Positions 42,549-55,121 are shown, counted from the stretch's first letter. The stretch is 64,000 nt of DNA from Hafnia alvei (GCF_900095695.1 NZ_FMIQ01000003.1:1-64000); one strand, 5' to 3'. Numbers and translations are program-made. Notes: generated by a model not told the origin, from the letters alone.

Positions 42549-42597
42549 CTCTGGGTTAGAGAGATGTTAGTTAACAGTACGTTAGACCATACGTTAG

Positions 42598-43944
<1,347 letters not shown>

Positions 43945-44040
43945 CGGCTGTTTGACGGCGGCGGGGTGATCCCGCCGCGTTTGATTGAGCTCGGCGGCTT
44001 TCTTGCCATAGCAGCCGAGCTGTCTCTAAGGTGGTTCATA
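43945..44040 (+). other. lamB-malM spacer with two hairpins
   Basis: GCGGCGGG/CCCGCCGC (about 43957-43979) and AGCTCGGC/GCCGAGCT (about 43988-44021) form two strong stems. No T-run follows, so readthrough to malM is expected, and the hairpins may protect the lamB message as REP elements do in E. coli. Confidence 0.55.
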
Positions 44041-44982
44041 ATGAAAAGCAAAATGAATAATAAAATCAAAGCTGTCATGAAACAGAATACCATCGCGTTG
44101 AGCGTCGCCTTGGCGATGTTCAGCGCCATGCCGCTTAGCGTTCAGGCGGACAGCGGTATCCAGCCTGCGAATGTTGCTACCGCGCCGGCCATCCCTGCCA
44201 ATACATTACATCAGCTACCTTGGGAGCCATTGGTTCCTCCGGTGACGAAAACGGCTACCTTGACCAGCAGCAGCGCGCAGCTGCACGTCGGTGATATCCA
44301 AGGGGCGGTAGGGGCTTTTGCATTACCGGCCGATCGGGGCTCGCTTGAAATTACCATCAGCAGCTTAGTGGAAGGCAAAAGAGTCTATGCCCCAAGCGTA
44401 ATGGTTTTAGATGAAAATATGCGTCCTGCGGCATTTTATCCAAGCAGCTATTTTAGCTATCAGCAACCTGGCGTGATGAGCGGCGATCGTCTGGAAGGTA
44501 CCCTGAAATTAACGCCTGCATTAGGGCAAAAACAGATCTACATGGTGATCTACACCACGTCGCAGGATTTAGCCAAAACAACCCAGATGGTCGATCCTGC
44601 GAAAGCCTACGCGGCTGGCGTAGGCAATGCGGTGCCAAATATTCCTGATCCGATCGCGATCCATCAGTCTACGGGTACGATCAAGATCAAAGTGAAAGCA
44701 GAGCAGAACACCGGCAACGTGATGATCGGCGGGATCCTGCCTATGGTCCAAAAAGAGCAGCCCATCGTGGTAGGCGCTGCTACAGCACCGGTTGCTGCCG
44801 CGCCGTCAAAACCGGCTCAGCCAATGCTCAAAGATACCGATGAATATTTCAATAAAGGTATCCGTGATGCAGTGAAAGGCGGAGATATCGATAAAGCGTT
44901 GAAATTGATGAATGAAGCTGAACAACTTGGTTCAACCACTGCCCGTGAAACCTTTATTCACAGTGTGAAAGGCAAGGGTTAA
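44041..44982 (+). CDS. malM: periplasmic protein MalM
   Basis: MalM is a periplasmic protein of unknown function in the maltose regulon. The 313 residues (E. coli 306) have a signal peptide (about residues 14-36, ending in LSVQA). The conserved middle is MRPAAFYPSSYFSYQQPGVM then SGDRLEGTLKLTPALGQKQI. A proline/alanine-rich linker near residue 255 leads to a C-terminal helical domain (DTDEYFNKGIRDAVKGGDID, ending VKGKG). The ATG at 44041 has AAGGTGG upstream; an upstream in-frame extension is not family-like. A terminator follows. Confidence 0.94.
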   Translation: MKSKMNNKIKAVMKQNTIALSVALAMFSAMPLSVQADSGIQPANVATAPAIPANTLHQLPWEPLVPPVTKTATLTSSSAQLHVGDIQGAVGAFALPADRGSLEITISSLVEGKRVYAPSVMVLDENMRPAAFYPSSYFSYQQPGVMSGDRLEGTLKLTPALGQKQIYMVIYTTSQDLAKTTQMVDPAKAYAAGVGNAVPNIPDPIAIHQSTGTIKIKVKAEQNTGNVMIGGILPMVQKEQPIVVGAATAPVAAAPSKPAQPMLKDTDEYFNKGIRDAVKGGDIDKALKLMNEAEQLGSTTARETFIHSVKGKG

Positions 44983-45012
44983 ACCCGCGCTGTGAAAGCT
45001 GGCTCTTTGACT

Positions 45013-45042
45013 GGGTGCCCTTCGGGGCACCTTTTTTTATTT
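45013..45042 (+). terminator. malM terminator
   Basis: GGTGCCC, TTC, GGGGCACC is followed by TTTTTTTATTTT, 30 bases after malM. Confidence 0.9.
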
Positions 45043-45180
45043 TATATTTTCCCTCCTTGTTACCAAATTGATCATCTATTGCTACTGCTCTGCCTACGTC
45101 GGGTAATCTGAGTTACAATGAACGTCCTATTTTCAGCGTGGGCGAGGGTCGGCGCTAAATTCTGTTTTGGAGTCACCGGA

Positions 45181-45696
45181 ATGACTGACTGTCATCCGTC
45201 GTTGGACGTTACTCATTGGCACCCCATTCATGAAGTCGATTTGACTGCGCAGCAGCGCAGCTGGCTGGGCGAGTGTCAATCCATGACCGCGCGCTTCGAG
45301 CGCTACTGCGACAAAGTCACTATCGTTCCACGGCGCGAAGGTTTCATCACTGCCCAATCTTTAGGTGAAGAAGCCATGCTGTTGCCAAACTGTGAGCGCT
45401 TTTGGCTACGCGAAGTTTTGTTGTGTGGTGATAATGTGCCGTGGTTGTTTGGCCGTACGCTGATCCCCGAAACGTCTCTTACCGGGGAAGAGGTTTCCTT
45501 ATTGACGTTAGGCACGGTTCCACTTGGGCGCTATTTATTCAACGCCGCGGAGCTTACGCGCGATTTTATTCAGGTGGGTTCTCAGAGAGAACTGTGGGCG
45601 CGGCGCAGCCGTTTACGTTTGTCGGGTAAACCTTTGTTGTTAACCGAACTTTTTTTGTCTGAGTCTCCGTTGTATGGTGTTAATAATGAATTGTGA
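45181..45696 (+). CDS. ubiC: chorismate pyruvate-lyase UbiC
   Basis: UbiC removes pyruvate from chorismate to give 4-hydroxybenzoate, the first step of ubiquinone synthesis. The 171 residues (E. coli 165) keep FWLREVLLCGDNVPWLFGRT and LGRYLFNAAELTRDFIQVG, with the C-terminal block RRSRLRLSGKPLLLTELFL then SESPLY. The N-terminal third is diverged from E. coli. The start at 45181 has GGAG eight bases upstream; an earlier in-frame ATG is unlikely. ubiA follows after 36 bases. Confidence 0.93.
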   Translation: MTDCHPSLDVTHWHPIHEVDLTAQQRSWLGECQSMTARFERYCDKVTIVPRREGFITAQSLGEEAMLLPNCERFWLREVLLCGDNVPWLFGRTLIPETSLTGEEVSLLTLGTVPLGRYLFNAAELTRDFIQVGSQRELWARRSRLRLSGKPLLLTELFLSESPLYGVNNEL

Positions 45697-45732
45697 TGTC
45701 GTCATCATTGGAATGAATGACTGGAGGGATTC

Positions 45733-46590
45733 GTGACTCAAACTAAATGGCAGGCCTATTGCCGCCTGATGAGAATTGATAAGCCGATTGGCTCGCTATT
45801 ATTGCTCTGGCCCACCTATTGGGCGTTATGGCTAGCGGGCGGCCAAATTCCAAGCCTAAAGCTGCTGGTGGTATTTACGCTAGGGGTCTTTTTCATGCGT
45901 GCCGCCGGATGTGTGGTTAATGATTTTGCCGATCGTCGTGTAGACGGTCACGTTAAGCGCACGGCGCATCGTCCATTGCCAAGCGGTGCAGTAACGGAGA
46001 AAGAGAGCAAGATTCTGTTTGTGGCGCTGGTGCTGGTTTCTTTTGGGCTGGTATTAACGCTTAACGCCATGACGATTTGGTTATCGGTTGCGGCTCTTGC
46101 GCTGGCTTGGGTCTATCCATTTATGAAGCGCTTTACCCATTTGCCACAGGTTGTACTGGGTATGGCGTTTGGATGGTCAATCCCGATGGCGTATGCCGCC
46201 GTAAGCGAAAGTTTGCCGCTGAGCTGCTGGTTGCTATTTCTGGCGAATATTTGTTGGACGGTAGCTTATGACACCCAGTATGCGATGGTGGATAGGGACG
46301 ACGACCTTCGCATTGGTATCAAGTCTACGGCGATTCTGTTTGGCCGCTTCGATAAGCTCATCATTGGCCTGTTACAGCTGGCGACGCTGTTGTTGATGGT
46401 GTGGATTGGTTATTTAAACCAGCTGAGCGGCGCTTATTACTGGGGCATTTTACTGGCTGGGGCGCTGTTTATTCACCAACAGAAGTTGATTGCACTGCGT
46501 GAGCGTATGCCGTGCTTCCAAGCTTTCTTGAATAACAACTATGCCGGACTGGTGCTGTTTATCGGCATTGCGCTTTCAATTTGGATCTGA
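45733..46590 (+). CDS. ubiA: 4-hydroxybenzoate octaprenyltransferase UbiA
   Basis: UbiA attaches the octaprenyl chain to 4-hydroxybenzoate at the inner membrane. The 285 residues match E. coli (290), with about eight or nine membrane helices. The two Mg-diphosphate motifs are [10 protein letters not shown] (about residue 70) and [12 protein letters not shown] (about 190). The start is GTG with GGAGG upstream. It forms an operon with ubiC and ends before a bidirectional terminator shared with plsB. Confidence 0.96.
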   Translation: MTQTKWQAYCRLMRIDKPIGSLLLLWPTYWALWLAGGQIPSLKLLVVFTLGVFFMRAAGCVVNDFADRRVDGHVKRTAHRPLPSGAVTEKESKILFVALVLVSFGLVLTLNAMTIWLSVAALALAWVYPFMKRFTHLPQVVLGMAFGWSIPMAYAAVSESLPLSCWLLFLANICWTVAYDTQYAMVDRDDDLRIGIKSTAILFGRFDKLIIGLLQLATLLLMVWIGYLNQLSGAYYWGILLAGALFIHQQKLIALRERMPCFQAFLNNNYAGLVLFIGIALSIWI

Positions 46591-46619
46591 CATTAGAATC
46601 TAAAAAACGCGGGTTTTAA

Positions 46620-46656
46620 ACTAGAGAAAAGGCGCCAATTGGCGCCTTTTCTTATT
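46620..46656. terminator. bidirectional ubiA / plsB terminator
   Basis: AAAAGGCGCC, AATT, GGCGCCTTTT is a perfect 10-bp stem with A- and T-runs on both sides, between the converging genes. Confidence 0.9.
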
Positions 46657-46680
46657 TACCCAAGAGTGATTAACGAGACG

Positions 46681-49158
46681 TTATTCGCTCTTATCACTAT
46701 CGTCTTCGGCGGCGGTTTGCGCTGGAGGTAAGGTTTCCATTTCAGGCGCGCTAACGCTTTCAATGGTCAGCTTGATCTCTGGCGTTATCATGGCACCTAG
46801 CAGGTTATAGATTTCCATGGTGTGTTCAGGGATCGCATCGCCGACGTCGTTGATATAGCCCTCGGAACGCAAGGTCCCTACCAAGGTTGCAAACACTGCT
46901 TTGTCGAAGAATTCAGGTGCATTGATACCGTGCAGAACCGACAAACGCTGCGCCATAATACGGCTCTCTTTTTCCAGCGCACCGCGGCTGATGCTTGGAT
47001 TCGCGCTGAGCAGAGAGAAAGTAATGGCATAACGTTGCAGTGTTTCACGAACGCCGGCAGCCAAAAGCTGTAGCGTGCGGATACGGCCCGGATTCATCAC
47101 CAGCTCGTCGCCCTTCGCGCAAATCAATTGCTGGCGACATAGTTCAGTAATAATCGGTTCAAGCACCTGCGGTAAGTTGCTGCGCTCATTATGCAAGAAC
47201 AGCTCTTCTTTTAGCATTGGGTAGAGTAAATCGACCTGACGCAGCAGCTCCGTGCGCGAGATGCTGTTATGGTTCATCACCATATTGGCAATCAGCGACG
47301 GTAGCACCAGCATATGCTGAATATTGTTACGGTAATACGTCATCAATACTGCCTGTTCGCGTGGCAGGATGATTAGCTCGCCGATGTTGTCTTTTTCCAC
47401 TTCAAACTTATCCATTTGAAGAGCATGTTGCAGTAGCTCCTCAGCGGTTTGGTTCGGCGTGGTGGCATCTTCGGCATAAGGCGCATTTCGCAACAGCTGC
47501 AGATAGCAGTCTAGCTGTTCTAACAGTTGTTCACGCGTCAGCGCACGTTGGCGAGAAGCCAATAGCGCGGTTGAACAGAGGTTCATCGCGTTAGCTGCCG
47601 CTGACTTGTTAATGTTCACCATCACGGTATTGGCGATTGCGTTAACCGTTGGTGTTAACCAGCTAGGGCGCTGCGCTTCGATTGGATCGATAGACTCGCG
47701 CCATTCAGGAACGTGCTGATTCAGCCAGTTGTTGATTGGGATTGGCTCACCAAAGTTTACGTAACCCTGTCCCAGATTGCGCAGCTTACGCAGCCCGCGA
47801 ACCATCTGGATCAGGCTTTCTTTCTCTTTAGTGGCACCGCGCAGCTCTTTGGCATAGGTGGCTACTTCCATCACGTGCTCATAACCGATATACACCGGAA
47901 CCAGCGTGATTGGACGCTTACCGCCGCGCAGCATGGCCTGAATGGTCATTGCCAGCGTACCCGTTTTAGGCTCAAGCAAACGACCCGTACGTGAACGGCC
48001 GCCTTCCATAAAGTATTCAACCGAATAACCGCGGCTAAACAGCTCGCCTAGGTATTCACGGAATACGGTGGAATAAAGCTTATTCCCTTTAAAGGTACGG
48101 CGAATGAAGAACGCACCTAAGCGGCGGAAAATCGGACCGGCTGGCCAGAAATTCAGGTTGATACCGGCAGCAATGTGCGGCGGTACCAAGCCTTGGTGAT
48201 AAAGCACGTAGGACAACAGCAGATAGTCCATGTGGCTGCGGTGGCAGGGCACATAAACAATCTCATGGCCGTCTTGCGCTAATTTACGCACGCGCTCGGC
48301 GTTATGGACGTTGATCCCTTGGTACAAACGGTTCCATGTCCAGCTCAGCACGCGGTCGGATAAACGCACCGCTTCATAGGTGAAGTTGGCTGCAACTTCT
48401 TCCATCAAAGCAACCGCATTTTGCTGTGCTTTTTCACGGGAGATTTTTTTGCTACGCGCTTCGTCCTCAACCGCTTTCTCTATCGCTTTGGATGAGAGCA
48501 GTTTATTAAACAGCGCTTGGCGATCGGGCAGGCTTGGACCCACCGCGGCTAAACGCTGGCGGGAGAAGTGCATACGCGCCACGCGTGCGAGTTTCTGGGC
48601 GATAGTTTGATCGGTGCCGTGTTCGTCTGCCATATAACGTAGTGAAACGACGTTAGAGAAACGTACGAAGCTGTCACGGCCTAACCAAATAACGGCAAAG
48701 AATTTTTGGATACCGTTAAGTAAACGCAGCTGCGGCGCTCCGTGATGGCCTTCACGACCCGGAGAGCGCCCAAACATAACCGACACCGGGATCATTTGGA
48801 TATCCAGTGCAGGGTTATTGCGGTGCAGATCCAGATAGTCATGGAACAGTTTGACGGATTCTTGCTTCGGCGCGTAATAACGGAATACGCGCGGGCCATC
48901 GTCAATGAAGACGTAGCGTGGCAATATAGTGCCGTCAATTTCATTATCGTCGAGCGGATCAGGCAGGTCCTGAGCCAAACAGCGATCTCGGAAGGTCAAT
49001 AAATCCGCTTTTGAGTTATAAGGTAAGACATACAACACCGGGCGGGTGGTGTCTAAACGTAGCTCAGCCACCGGTTCAGAAGGGATTACCTTGCTTTTAA
49101 CCAGTAGTTTCAGCGGTAGATTCAATAACTTATAGTAAAATTTACGCCAACCTGACAT
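46681..49158 (-). CDS. plsB: glycerol-3-phosphate acyltransferase PlsB
   Basis: PlsB transfers a fatty acyl chain to position 1 of glycerol-3-phosphate at the inner membrane, the first committed phospholipid step. The 825 residues compare with 807-827 in enterobacteria. Acyltransferase blocks are in order: [13 protein letters not shown] (HX4D, about residue 300), II near [44 protein letters not shown] long C-terminal region follows, with an acidic tail. It diverges from dgkA as in E. coli. Confidence 0.97.
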   Translation of the reverse strand: MSGWRKFYYKLLNLPLKLLVKSKVIPSEPVAELRLDTTRPVLYVLPYNSKADLLTFRDRCLAQDLPDPLDDNEIDGTILPRYVFIDDGPRVFRYYAPKQESVKLFHDYLDLHRNNPALDIQMIPVSVMFGRSPGREGHHGAPQLRLLNGIQKFFAVIWLGRDSFVRFSNVVSLRYMADEHGTDQTIAQKLARVARMHFSRQRLAAVGPSLPDRQALFNKLLSSKAIEKAVEDEARSKKISREKAQQNAVALMEEVAANFTYEAVRLSDRVLSWTWNRLYQGINVHNAERVRKLAQDGHEIVYVPCHRSHMDYLLLSYVLYHQGLVPPHIAAGINLNFWPAGPIFRRLGAFFIRRTFKGNKLYSTVFREYLGELFSRGYSVEYFMEGGRSRTGRLLEPKTGTLAMTIQAMLRGGKRPITLVPVYIGYEHVMEVATYAKELRGATKEKESLIQMVRGLRKLRNLGQGYVNFGEPIPINNWLNQHVPEWRESIDPIEAQRPSWLTPTVNAIANTVMVNINKSAAANAMNLCSTALLASRQRALTREQLLEQLDCYLQLLRNAPYAEDATTPNQTAEELLQHALQMDKFEVEKDNIGELIILPREQAVLMTYYRNNIQHMLVLPSLIANMVMNHNSISRTELLRQVDLLYPMLKEELFLHNERSNLPQVLEPIITELCRQQLICAKGDELVMNPGRIRTLQLLAAGVRETLQRYAITFSLLSANPSISRGALEKESRIMAQRLSVLHGINAPEFFDKAVFATLVGTLRSEGYINDVGDAIPEHTMEIYNLLGAMITPEIKLTIESVSAPEMETLPPAQTAAEDDSDKSE

Positions 49159-49285
49159 AAAACAGAAAGCCTCTTGTTAGCCATTCGCCGCAAGGATACC
49201 AGAAACACGGTTTGAGATCTGTGGTGATGAGTGAATGAGAAGTCGCTAAAATCACATAAGACTTCTAAATTTTGATGGAATTAAA

Positions 49286-49651
49286 ATGAATAGCACTACC
49301 GGATTGACTCGAATTGTTAAAGCCGCTGGTTACTCGGTGAAGGGATTGAAAGCGGCGTGGAAACACGAGGCTGCATTCCGCCAAGAATTGATGCTGATGA
49401 TTGTGGCCGTGGTGATTGCTGCATGGTTGGATGTCTCTATTGTAGAACGTATCTTGCTAATAGGCTGCGTCACGCTGGTGGTGATCTTAGAAATCGTTAA
49501 CAGCGCGATTGAGGCCGTTGTCGACCGCATCGGGTCTGAGTTCCATGAACTCTCTGGGCGCGCGAAAGATATGGGCTCTGCCGCCGTATTTGTTGCCCTA
49601 TGGCTGTCTGCTTTTATTTGGGTCAGCATCCTGTGGGGACACTACATGTAA
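49286..49651 (+). CDS. dgkA: diacylglycerol kinase DgkA
   Basis: DgkA recycles diacylglycerol to phosphatidic acid. The 121 residues equal the E. coli size, with three membrane helices and an N-terminal amphipathic stretch. The catalytic motif EIVNSAIEAVVDRI (about residues 69-82) holds the essential glutamates and asparagine. In E. coli lexA follows at once; here the citrate gene cluster intervenes. Confidence 0.96.
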   Translation: MNSTTGLTRIVKAAGYSVKGLKAAWKHEAAFRQELMLMIVAVVIAAWLDVSIVERILLIGCVTLVVILEIVNSAIEAVVDRIGSEFHELSGRAKDMGSAAVFVALWLSAFIWVSILWGHYM

Positions 49652-49680
49652 TGTGAGTGTGTACTTACATTCATAATGCA

Positions 49681-49706
49681 TTAAGGCCACCCTGGGGTGG
49701 CCTTAA
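49681..49706. terminator. bidirectional dgkA / citT terminator
   Basis: TTAAGGCCACC, CTGG, GGTGGCCTTAA is a perfect 11-bp stem between the converging stops, with TATTAT after it on the plus strand. It marks the left edge of the citrate cluster. Confidence 0.8.
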
Positions 49707-49735
49707 TATTATCTAAGCAGGTCGAACAGAGCGGT

Positions 49736-51199
49736 TTAGCTCCACAGTGCCAGAATCGGCCAACCCACCAGCAGCAGCAGGGAGATGTAAATCACACCGA
49801 AGATGGCACCTAAGCGCCAGTAGTCTTTCGATTTTACATATCCGCAGCCGTAGATGATAACCCCAGGGCCAGTGGCGTATGGGGTCAAGCAGCCCATGAT
49901 ACCAATAGACAGCACCAGCAGAATACACAGGTGTTCCATTGGCACGCCTGGGATACCTTTACCAACCGCCAAAATCACTGGCAGCATGGTAGCAGTATGC
50001 GCAGACAGGCTGGCAAACAGGTAGTGAGCGAAATAGAACACCAATACCAGCACAATCACGGTCGCATTTGGCGAGAAGCCTTCCAGATGCGTGCTCATGG
50101 TGTTAGCAAACCAATCGATAAAGCCTGAACGAGTCAGACCGTTTGCCATAACCACTAACGTGGCGAGGTTAACCAACGTATTCCATGCGCTGTTGTACTT
50201 CGTGATGTCTTTCCAAGGCACAACGTGCAAGGCCAACATCAGAGATACTGCTAACAGACCAACCGCAGTGGCATCGATGAAATCGCCGCCGAAGACCCAC
50301 AAGGCCAAGCTCAGCAGCACTAAACCAATCAGGGTGATCTCTTTGCTGGTTAAGCGGCCCATCTCTTTTAATGCGCCACCGGCCCATTCAGAGACTTCTG
50401 CGCTGTGCGTAACTTCTGGTTTATACAGCACATAAGATAACCATGGCGCCACGATCAGCAGGATAAGACCCACTGGCAGGAAGCTCAGGAACCATTGCAG
50501 CCAGCTAATCTGAATGCCCGCGATTTTACTCACGAATTCCAAGCCCAGAACGTTTGGCGCAGCGCCAGTTACGAACATGGAAGAACTCAGACTGGTACTG
50601 ATCACCATCATCCACATCAAATAGCCGCCGATGCGACGTGATGAGGGATCGTTAGGGAATGATTTGAACAGCGGTGGCAGGTTCTTGATGACTGGGAATA
50701 CGGTACCCCCGGTACGCGCGGTGTTAGACGGCGTGAACGGTGCCAGCATGATATCAATGATAACAATGGCATAGCCAAGAGTAAGTGTTCGCTTACCCAT
50801 AAACTTAACCATGAACAACGCGATACGACGGCCTAGACCAGTGACTTCATAACCCAGAGCAAAAATGAATGCGCCAAACACCAACCACACGGTGGTGCTG
50901 GAGAATCCAGCCAGACCCCATTTCAGCGCTTGTTTGCCAGCATCAAAAGCCGGATCGGCAAGCTCTTTGGCATCAAACAGCAGATAATTGCTGCCGATAA
51001 CGCAGATAGTCACGGCGATAAAGCTGATCGCCGTAGCAGGGATAGGCTCCAAAATCATCCCAACGATCATAGCCACAAACACGGCGAAATAGTGCCACGC
51101 CTGCGGAGGCATACCATCAGGAACAGGAATAAGTAACATCACTGCCATAACCAGCAGAGGTGCAACTAATTTCCATATCTTATCTTTTGAAACAGACAT
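49736..51199 (-). CDS. citT: citrate:succinate antiporter CitT
   Basis: CitT imports citrate in exchange for succinate across the inner membrane under anoxic conditions. The 487 residues equal E. coli CitT and are nearly identical over long stretches (GLAGFSSTTVWLVFGAFIFA, SLSSSMFVTGAAPNVLGLEF, SLSAHTATMLPVILAVGKGI). It belongs to the DASS family with about a dozen membrane segments. GGAGA precedes the ATG. It is the last gene of citCDEFXGT. Confidence 0.96.
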   Translation of the reverse strand: MSVSKDKIWKLVAPLLVMAVMLLIPVPDGMPPQAWHYFAVFVAMIVGMILEPIPATAISFIAVTICVIGSNYLLFDAKELADPAFDAGKQALKWGLAGFSSTTVWLVFGAFIFALGYEVTGLGRRIALFMVKFMGKRTLTLGYAIVIIDIMLAPFTPSNTARTGGTVFPVIKNLPPLFKSFPNDPSSRRIGGYLMWMMVISTSLSSSMFVTGAAPNVLGLEFVSKIAGIQISWLQWFLSFLPVGLILLIVAPWLSYVLYKPEVTHSAEVSEWAGGALKEMGRLTSKEITLIGLVLLSLALWVFGGDFIDATAVGLLAVSLMLALHVVPWKDITKYNSAWNTLVNLATLVVMANGLTRSGFIDWFANTMSTHLEGFSPNATVIVLVLVFYFAHYLFASLSAHTATMLPVILAVGKGIPGVPMEHLCILLVLSIGIMGCLTPYATGPGVIIYGCGYVKSKDYWRLGAIFGVIYISLLLLVGWPILALWS

Positions 51200-51230
51200 A
51201 ACTGATTCTCCAAGAAGGAATTTTTAAAGT

Positions 51231-52139
51231 TTAATGTGAATAATTGAAGTGCGAAATTTGAGCTAAAAACCAGGTAATAATCAGCAGGTCGGCGCAGCCG
51301 CCAGCGCTGAGGTTGCGTTGAATGCATTCCTGGTCGAAATCATGGAGGTGCTTGAGATCGGAGGGCTGGCGAATGCCACCCTGACGCAGCAATGCCTTAG
51401 CGCGCTGTTGCAGCCAACTGAGGCCGCTTTGGCCCCCGCGAGAGGCGACGTTGGTGTCGCCGTTATGTGCCATCAGCACTAACAGCGTATCAAGCAATGC
51501 AAGTTCAGGATCGGTGCCCTGCGCGAGGCGGGCTTGATAATGTGGCAGAGCGAGCTGAATAACTAATGGATAGCCGGCTTCAGCTTCGCCGCGCGCGCCG
51601 GTGAGACCGAGCTGTCGATAGAGCCGTTGTCCTGCGGTTTTTTGTTGATTGTTATGGTTATTTCGCAGTTCACGCTCGGTCAGCCCACGGCAAAAAGCGG
51701 CGGCGGTGTTACAGATTAGTTCAGGTGTGATAGCGCTTTTTCTTTGGTGCAAACGCCCGATAGCCGCGCACAGTAACCCCAAAGAAAAAATGCTGCCTTT
51801 ATGCGTATTCACGCCAACAGTTGCGCGGAACATGTCAGTTTCGCAGGCGATGCCAATGGGACGTAGCCCGGTGAGCACGTCTGATTCAGCAAGATTGGCG
51901 CTAGATGCACCAAATTCTATAAAGCGCGGTAACCATTGGCGGATCGCCAATGCGCTACGGTGAAAATCTTCCAGCGCCATATCTTTATGTGCGCCGCAGT
52001 TATTTCTATCGACCAAGCCCGGTTTTGGCGTGAGATTGACCTCAGCCAACATGGCACGGTAAGCAAGCTCGCTGCAATGAGCGACGAAATGCTCATCGGT
52101 AGCGGTGGAATCAGACGGCTGCTGCGTTATCGGCATCAT
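51231..52139 (-). CDS. citG: triphosphoribosyl-dephospho-CoA synthase CitG
   Basis: CitG makes 2'-(5''-triphosphoribosyl)-3'-dephospho-CoA, the precursor of the citrate lyase prosthetic group. The 302 residues (E. coli 292) keep [56 protein letters not shown] and [12 protein letters not shown]. Its start overlaps the end of citX by 29 bases (or 26 if the second ATG is used), so translation is coupled. The product is then loaded onto CitD by CitX. Confidence 0.95.
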   Translation of the reverse strand: MMPITQQPSDSTATDEHFVAHCSELAYRAMLAEVNLTPKPGLVDRNNCGAHKDMALEDFHRSALAIRQWLPRFIEFGASSANLAESDVLTGLRPIGIACETDMFRATVGVNTHKGSIFSLGLLCAAIGRLHQRKSAITPELICNTAAAFCRGLTERELRNNHNNQQKTAGQRLYRQLGLTGARGEAEAGYPLVIQLALPHYQARLAQGTDPELALLDTLLVLMAHNGDTNVASRGGQSGLSWLQQRAKALLRQGGIRQPSDLKHLHDFDQECIQRNLSAGGCADLLIITWFLAQISHFNYSH

Positions 52140-52665
52140 GCAGTAATGCCTCCATGCGGGTGATCAGATCGGGAATTGCGTGTGCTCTTTCGCGCGCGCA
52201 TACGGCCGCTTCGCGTTGGCACAGCAAACAGGTTCGGCTAGGCAGCAAAAAGTCACGACGAGAGAGAATTTTTCCTAGCGGGTTCAATACGTCGATGTCC
52301 CATAAACGCCCAAGCACATGTTGTTGTTCGAGTGCGATCATGGCTTCTTTAACCACGCGAGCCGGTGCGTCGATGGCGAGCAACCCTTCGGGGCCGGTCG
52401 CCAACGCAAAAGAAGCCTGCTCCTTCAATTCCCAACCTGATTGTTCAACCCGCTGGCACAGCGCTTTCAGGCCATGATTGAAGATTTTGCGTGTCATCAC
52501 GCTATCTTTAATCGGCCCAGGCGCGACCACGGTAAACGAGAGCAGCGTTGAGGTATGGCGCGCCAGCCACTCCGTTTGCCGGGACTGCCTGCATTCACGG
52601 CTGAATAGCAGTTCCGGCAATGTAACGGTGTGGCTGGTCGCCAAAGTTGGGAGCAGGTAAAACAT
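52111..52665 (-). CDS. citX: apo-citrate lyase phosphoribosyl-dephospho-CoA transferase CitX
   Basis: CitX attaches the prosthetic group to the acyl carrier protein CitD. The 184 residues match E. coli CitX (183), including [40 protein letters not shown] and the cysteine-containing [20 protein letters not shown]. The Shine-Dalgarno AAGGA overlaps the end of citF, three bases away. In some bacteria CitX and CitG are fused; here they are separate but overlapping. Confidence 0.95.
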   Translation of the reverse strand: MFYLLPTLATSHTVTLPELLFSRECRQSRQTEWLARHTSTLLSFTVVAPGPIKDSVMTRKIFNHGLKALCQRVEQSGWELKEQASFALATGPEGLLAIDAPARVVKEAMIALEQQHVLGRLWDIDVLNPLGKILSRRDFLLPSRTCLLCQREAAVCARERAHAIPDLITRMEALLHDADNAAAV

Positions 52666-52668
52666 GGT

Positions 52669-54201
52669 TTATTCCTTAACCTGACGAACGACGTCGATCA
52701 CGGAACCATCGCGATAGCGCACAACGGCGATAACACGGTCAGTGAATTCGATCGCACGAGGTTGTCCGGTAAGGATTTGTGCACGTTCACGCAGCCATTC
52801 GATGGAAACCACTTTCAAGCCAGCGGCTTTTAGGCGGTCGGCCAACTCTGGGCGCGCAGGGTTAACGGCAATACCGTGGTCAGTAACCAGAATATCGACA
52901 CTTGAACCAGGAGTGACACAGGTGGTGACTTCATCAACCAGCGTTGGAATGCGGCCACGCACCAATGGTGCAACGATAATGGACAGCGCAGCAGCTACGG
53001 CGGTGTCACAATGGCCACCGGAGGCTCCGCGTAAAACACCGTCAGAACCGGTCAGCACGTTCACGTTGAAGTGAGTGTCCACTTCCAACGCACTCAGCAC
53101 CACGACGTCTAAGCGATCAACGGAGGCGCCTTTTGAGCCCCAGTTTGCATACTGATTAGCGCTAATTTCGATGTGGTTCGGGTTACGAGCCAAAGACTCT
53201 GCGGCTGCACGGTCGAAGCTTTGTACGTCCAGCAGTTTCTTGATGAAACCTTTTTCATGCAGATCAACGATGGTGGACGTAATGCCGCCTAACGCAAAGC
53301 CAGCATGAATATCGCGGCTACGCATTTTGTCTTCGAGGAAGCGGGTTACCGCCAGTGATGCACCACCGGTACCGGTTTGCAGCGAGAAACCCTCTTTGAA
53401 GTAGCCGGAGTTAACCACTACGTCAGCCGCGCTGCGAGCGATCAATAGTTCGCGCGGATTAGAGGTCATACGGGTTGCATCTGCACCGATTTTGTCGGCA
53501 TCGCCGACCTGTTCGATTTGCACGATCAAATCAACCTGATCTTGCATGATGCTAGCTGGGTTATGCGGGTACGGCAGCAGTGCTTCGGTCAGCAGAACTA
53601 CCTGTTTGGCATTTTCAGCATCGACTTTGGCATAGCCAAGAGAACCGCAGCAGGCTTTGCCGGTGTAGCCGTTAGCATTACCAAACGGATCGCAGGCAGG
53701 AACACCTAGGAAAGCAACGTCGATATTCAGCTCGCCGCTTTCAACTAAATGTACGCGGCCACCGTGAGAGTGGATTTGTACCGGCTCTTCCAGCAGACCA
53801 CGGGAGATTTCTTCCGCCAATGGGCCACGCAGGCCAGAGGTATAGATACGGCTGACAACGCCGTTGCGGATATGATCTACCAGCGGTGAGTGGCAGTCGC
53901 TCAGCGAGCTGGATGCCAATGTAAGATTCTTGAAGCCCATCTGCGCGATAGTAGCCATCACTAAGTTGATGGTCAGATCGCCGCCGCGGAATGCGTGGTG
54001 GAAAGAGATGGTCATGCCGTCATGCAGGCCTGAGCGGCGAATCGCCTCTTCCAGCGTGCTGCATAATTTTTTATCGCGTGGCTTTTGTGCCTGCAGATTT
54101 AATTTTGAAACGTTTTTATAGCTTGGCAGTGCGCTTTCAGTTTGGCGGGTATAGGCCGAAACGCGTTCCTGTCGTTGAAGAAGTTCTTTTTTCTGAGTCA
54201 T
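52669..54201 (-). CDS. citF: citrate lyase alpha subunit CitF
   Basis: CitF is the citrate:acetyl-ACP transferase of citrate lyase. The 510 residues equal the E. coli length. Notable blocks are MTISFHHAFRGGDLTINLVM, LLEEPVQIHSHGGRVHLVES, FKEGFSLQTGTGGASLAVTR and GASGGHCDTAVAA. It follows citE by 11 bases and precedes citX. With CitE and CitD it forms the lyase that splits citrate into acetate and oxaloacetate. Confidence 0.97.
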   Translation of the reverse strand: MTQKKELLQRQERVSAYTRQTESALPSYKNVSKLNLQAQKPRDKKLCSTLEEAIRRSGLHDGMTISFHHAFRGGDLTINLVMATIAQMGFKNLTLASSSLSDCHSPLVDHIRNGVVSRIYTSGLRGPLAEEISRGLLEEPVQIHSHGGRVHLVESGELNIDVAFLGVPACDPFGNANGYTGKACCGSLGYAKVDAENAKQVVLLTEALLPYPHNPASIMQDQVDLIVQIEQVGDADKIGADATRMTSNPRELLIARSAADVVVNSGYFKEGFSLQTGTGGASLAVTRFLEDKMRSRDIHAGFALGGITSTIVDLHEKGFIKKLLDVQSFDRAAAESLARNPNHIEISANQYANWGSKGASVDRLDVVVLSALEVDTHFNVNVLTGSDGVLRGASGGHCDTAVAAALSIIVAPLVRGRIPTLVDEVTTCVTPGSSVDILVTDHGIAVNPARPELADRLKAAGLKVVSIEWLRERAQILTGQPRAIEFTDRVIAVVRYRDGSVIDVVRQVKE

Positions 54202-54212
54202 TTTTTTTCGCC

Positions 54213-55121
54213 TTATTCTTCACGGATGCCAGACAGTTCTGCACGAGACAGAACCAAACGGGCGCGCTCAATCACTGGGCTATCAACCATTTTGCCGTTC
54301 AGTGAAACAACGCCACGGCCTTCACGTGCAGAAGCTTCTGCCGCTTCAACAACGAGTTTCGCGTGATTGACTTCTTTCTGAGTTGGGGCGTAAAGGTTGT
54401 GCAATAACTCAATTTGGCGTGGGTTGATCAGTGATTTACCGTCAAAGCCCAACTGTTTGATATGCGCAGCTTCGCGTAGAAAGCCTTCTTCATTGTTGGC
54501 ATCGGAATAGACGGTATCGAAAGCCTGAATGCCTGCAGAGCGAGCGGCTTGCAGAATTGAACAGCGAGCGAATAGCAGTTCAACACCTTCTGGAGAGCGT
54601 TCGGTGCGCAGGTTACGCACGTAGTCTTCTGCACCCAGAGCAATACCGATTAAACGTGGAGAAGCGTGAGCAATGGCTACAGCTTGAGTAATCCCTTGAG
54701 CGGATTCAATCGCCGCTAGAAGGCCGGTGCTGCCAACTTCACGGCCACATTCGGCTTCAATGCGGGCAATTTCGTTTTCGATATCAATGACGTCTTGGGC
54801 AGTGTCAGTTTTCGGCAGACGTACGATGTCTGCGCCACCGCGAACTACGGCTTCCAAATCGGCTACGCCATATTCAGAATCCAGCGCGTTGACGCGCACG
54901 ATGGTTTCAATGTCTTGGTACAGCGGATGCTGCAATGCGTGATAAACCAGACGACGAGCGGCATCTTTTTCGCGCAGAACCACGGAGTCTTCTAGGTCAA
55001 ACATCAGCGCATCGGCGTGATAGATAAAGGAGTTGCTGACCATAGCCGCGTTTGCGCCCGGTACAAACAGCATGCTGCGGCGAGTGCGAGATTTACGCTC
55101 TTGTGCGATACGGGAAGTCAT
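54213..55121 (-). CDS. citE: citrate lyase beta subunit CitE
   Basis: CitE cleaves citryl-ACP into acetyl-ACP and oxaloacetate. The 302 residues from 55121 equal E. coli. The HpcH/HpaI-type TIM barrel shows [27 protein letters not shown] (metal and substrate contacts), [22 protein letters not shown] and [18 protein letters not shown]. The start with GGAGG upstream overlaps the citD stop (ATGA); a slightly longer frame inside citD is not preferred. Confidence 0.97.
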   Translation of the reverse strand: MTSRIAQERKSRTRRSMLFVPGANAAMVSNSFIYHADALMFDLEDSVVLREKDAARRLVYHALQHPLYQDIETIVRVNALDSEYGVADLEAVVRGGADIVRLPKTDTAQDVIDIENEIARIEAECGREVGSTGLLAAIESAQGITQAVAIAHASPRLIGIALGAEDYVRNLRTERSPEGVELLFARCSILQAARSAGIQAFDTVYSDANNEEGFLREAAHIKQLGFDGKSLINPRQIELLHNLYAPTQKEVNHAKLVVEAAEASAREGRGVVSLNGKMVDSPVIERARLVLSRAELSGIREE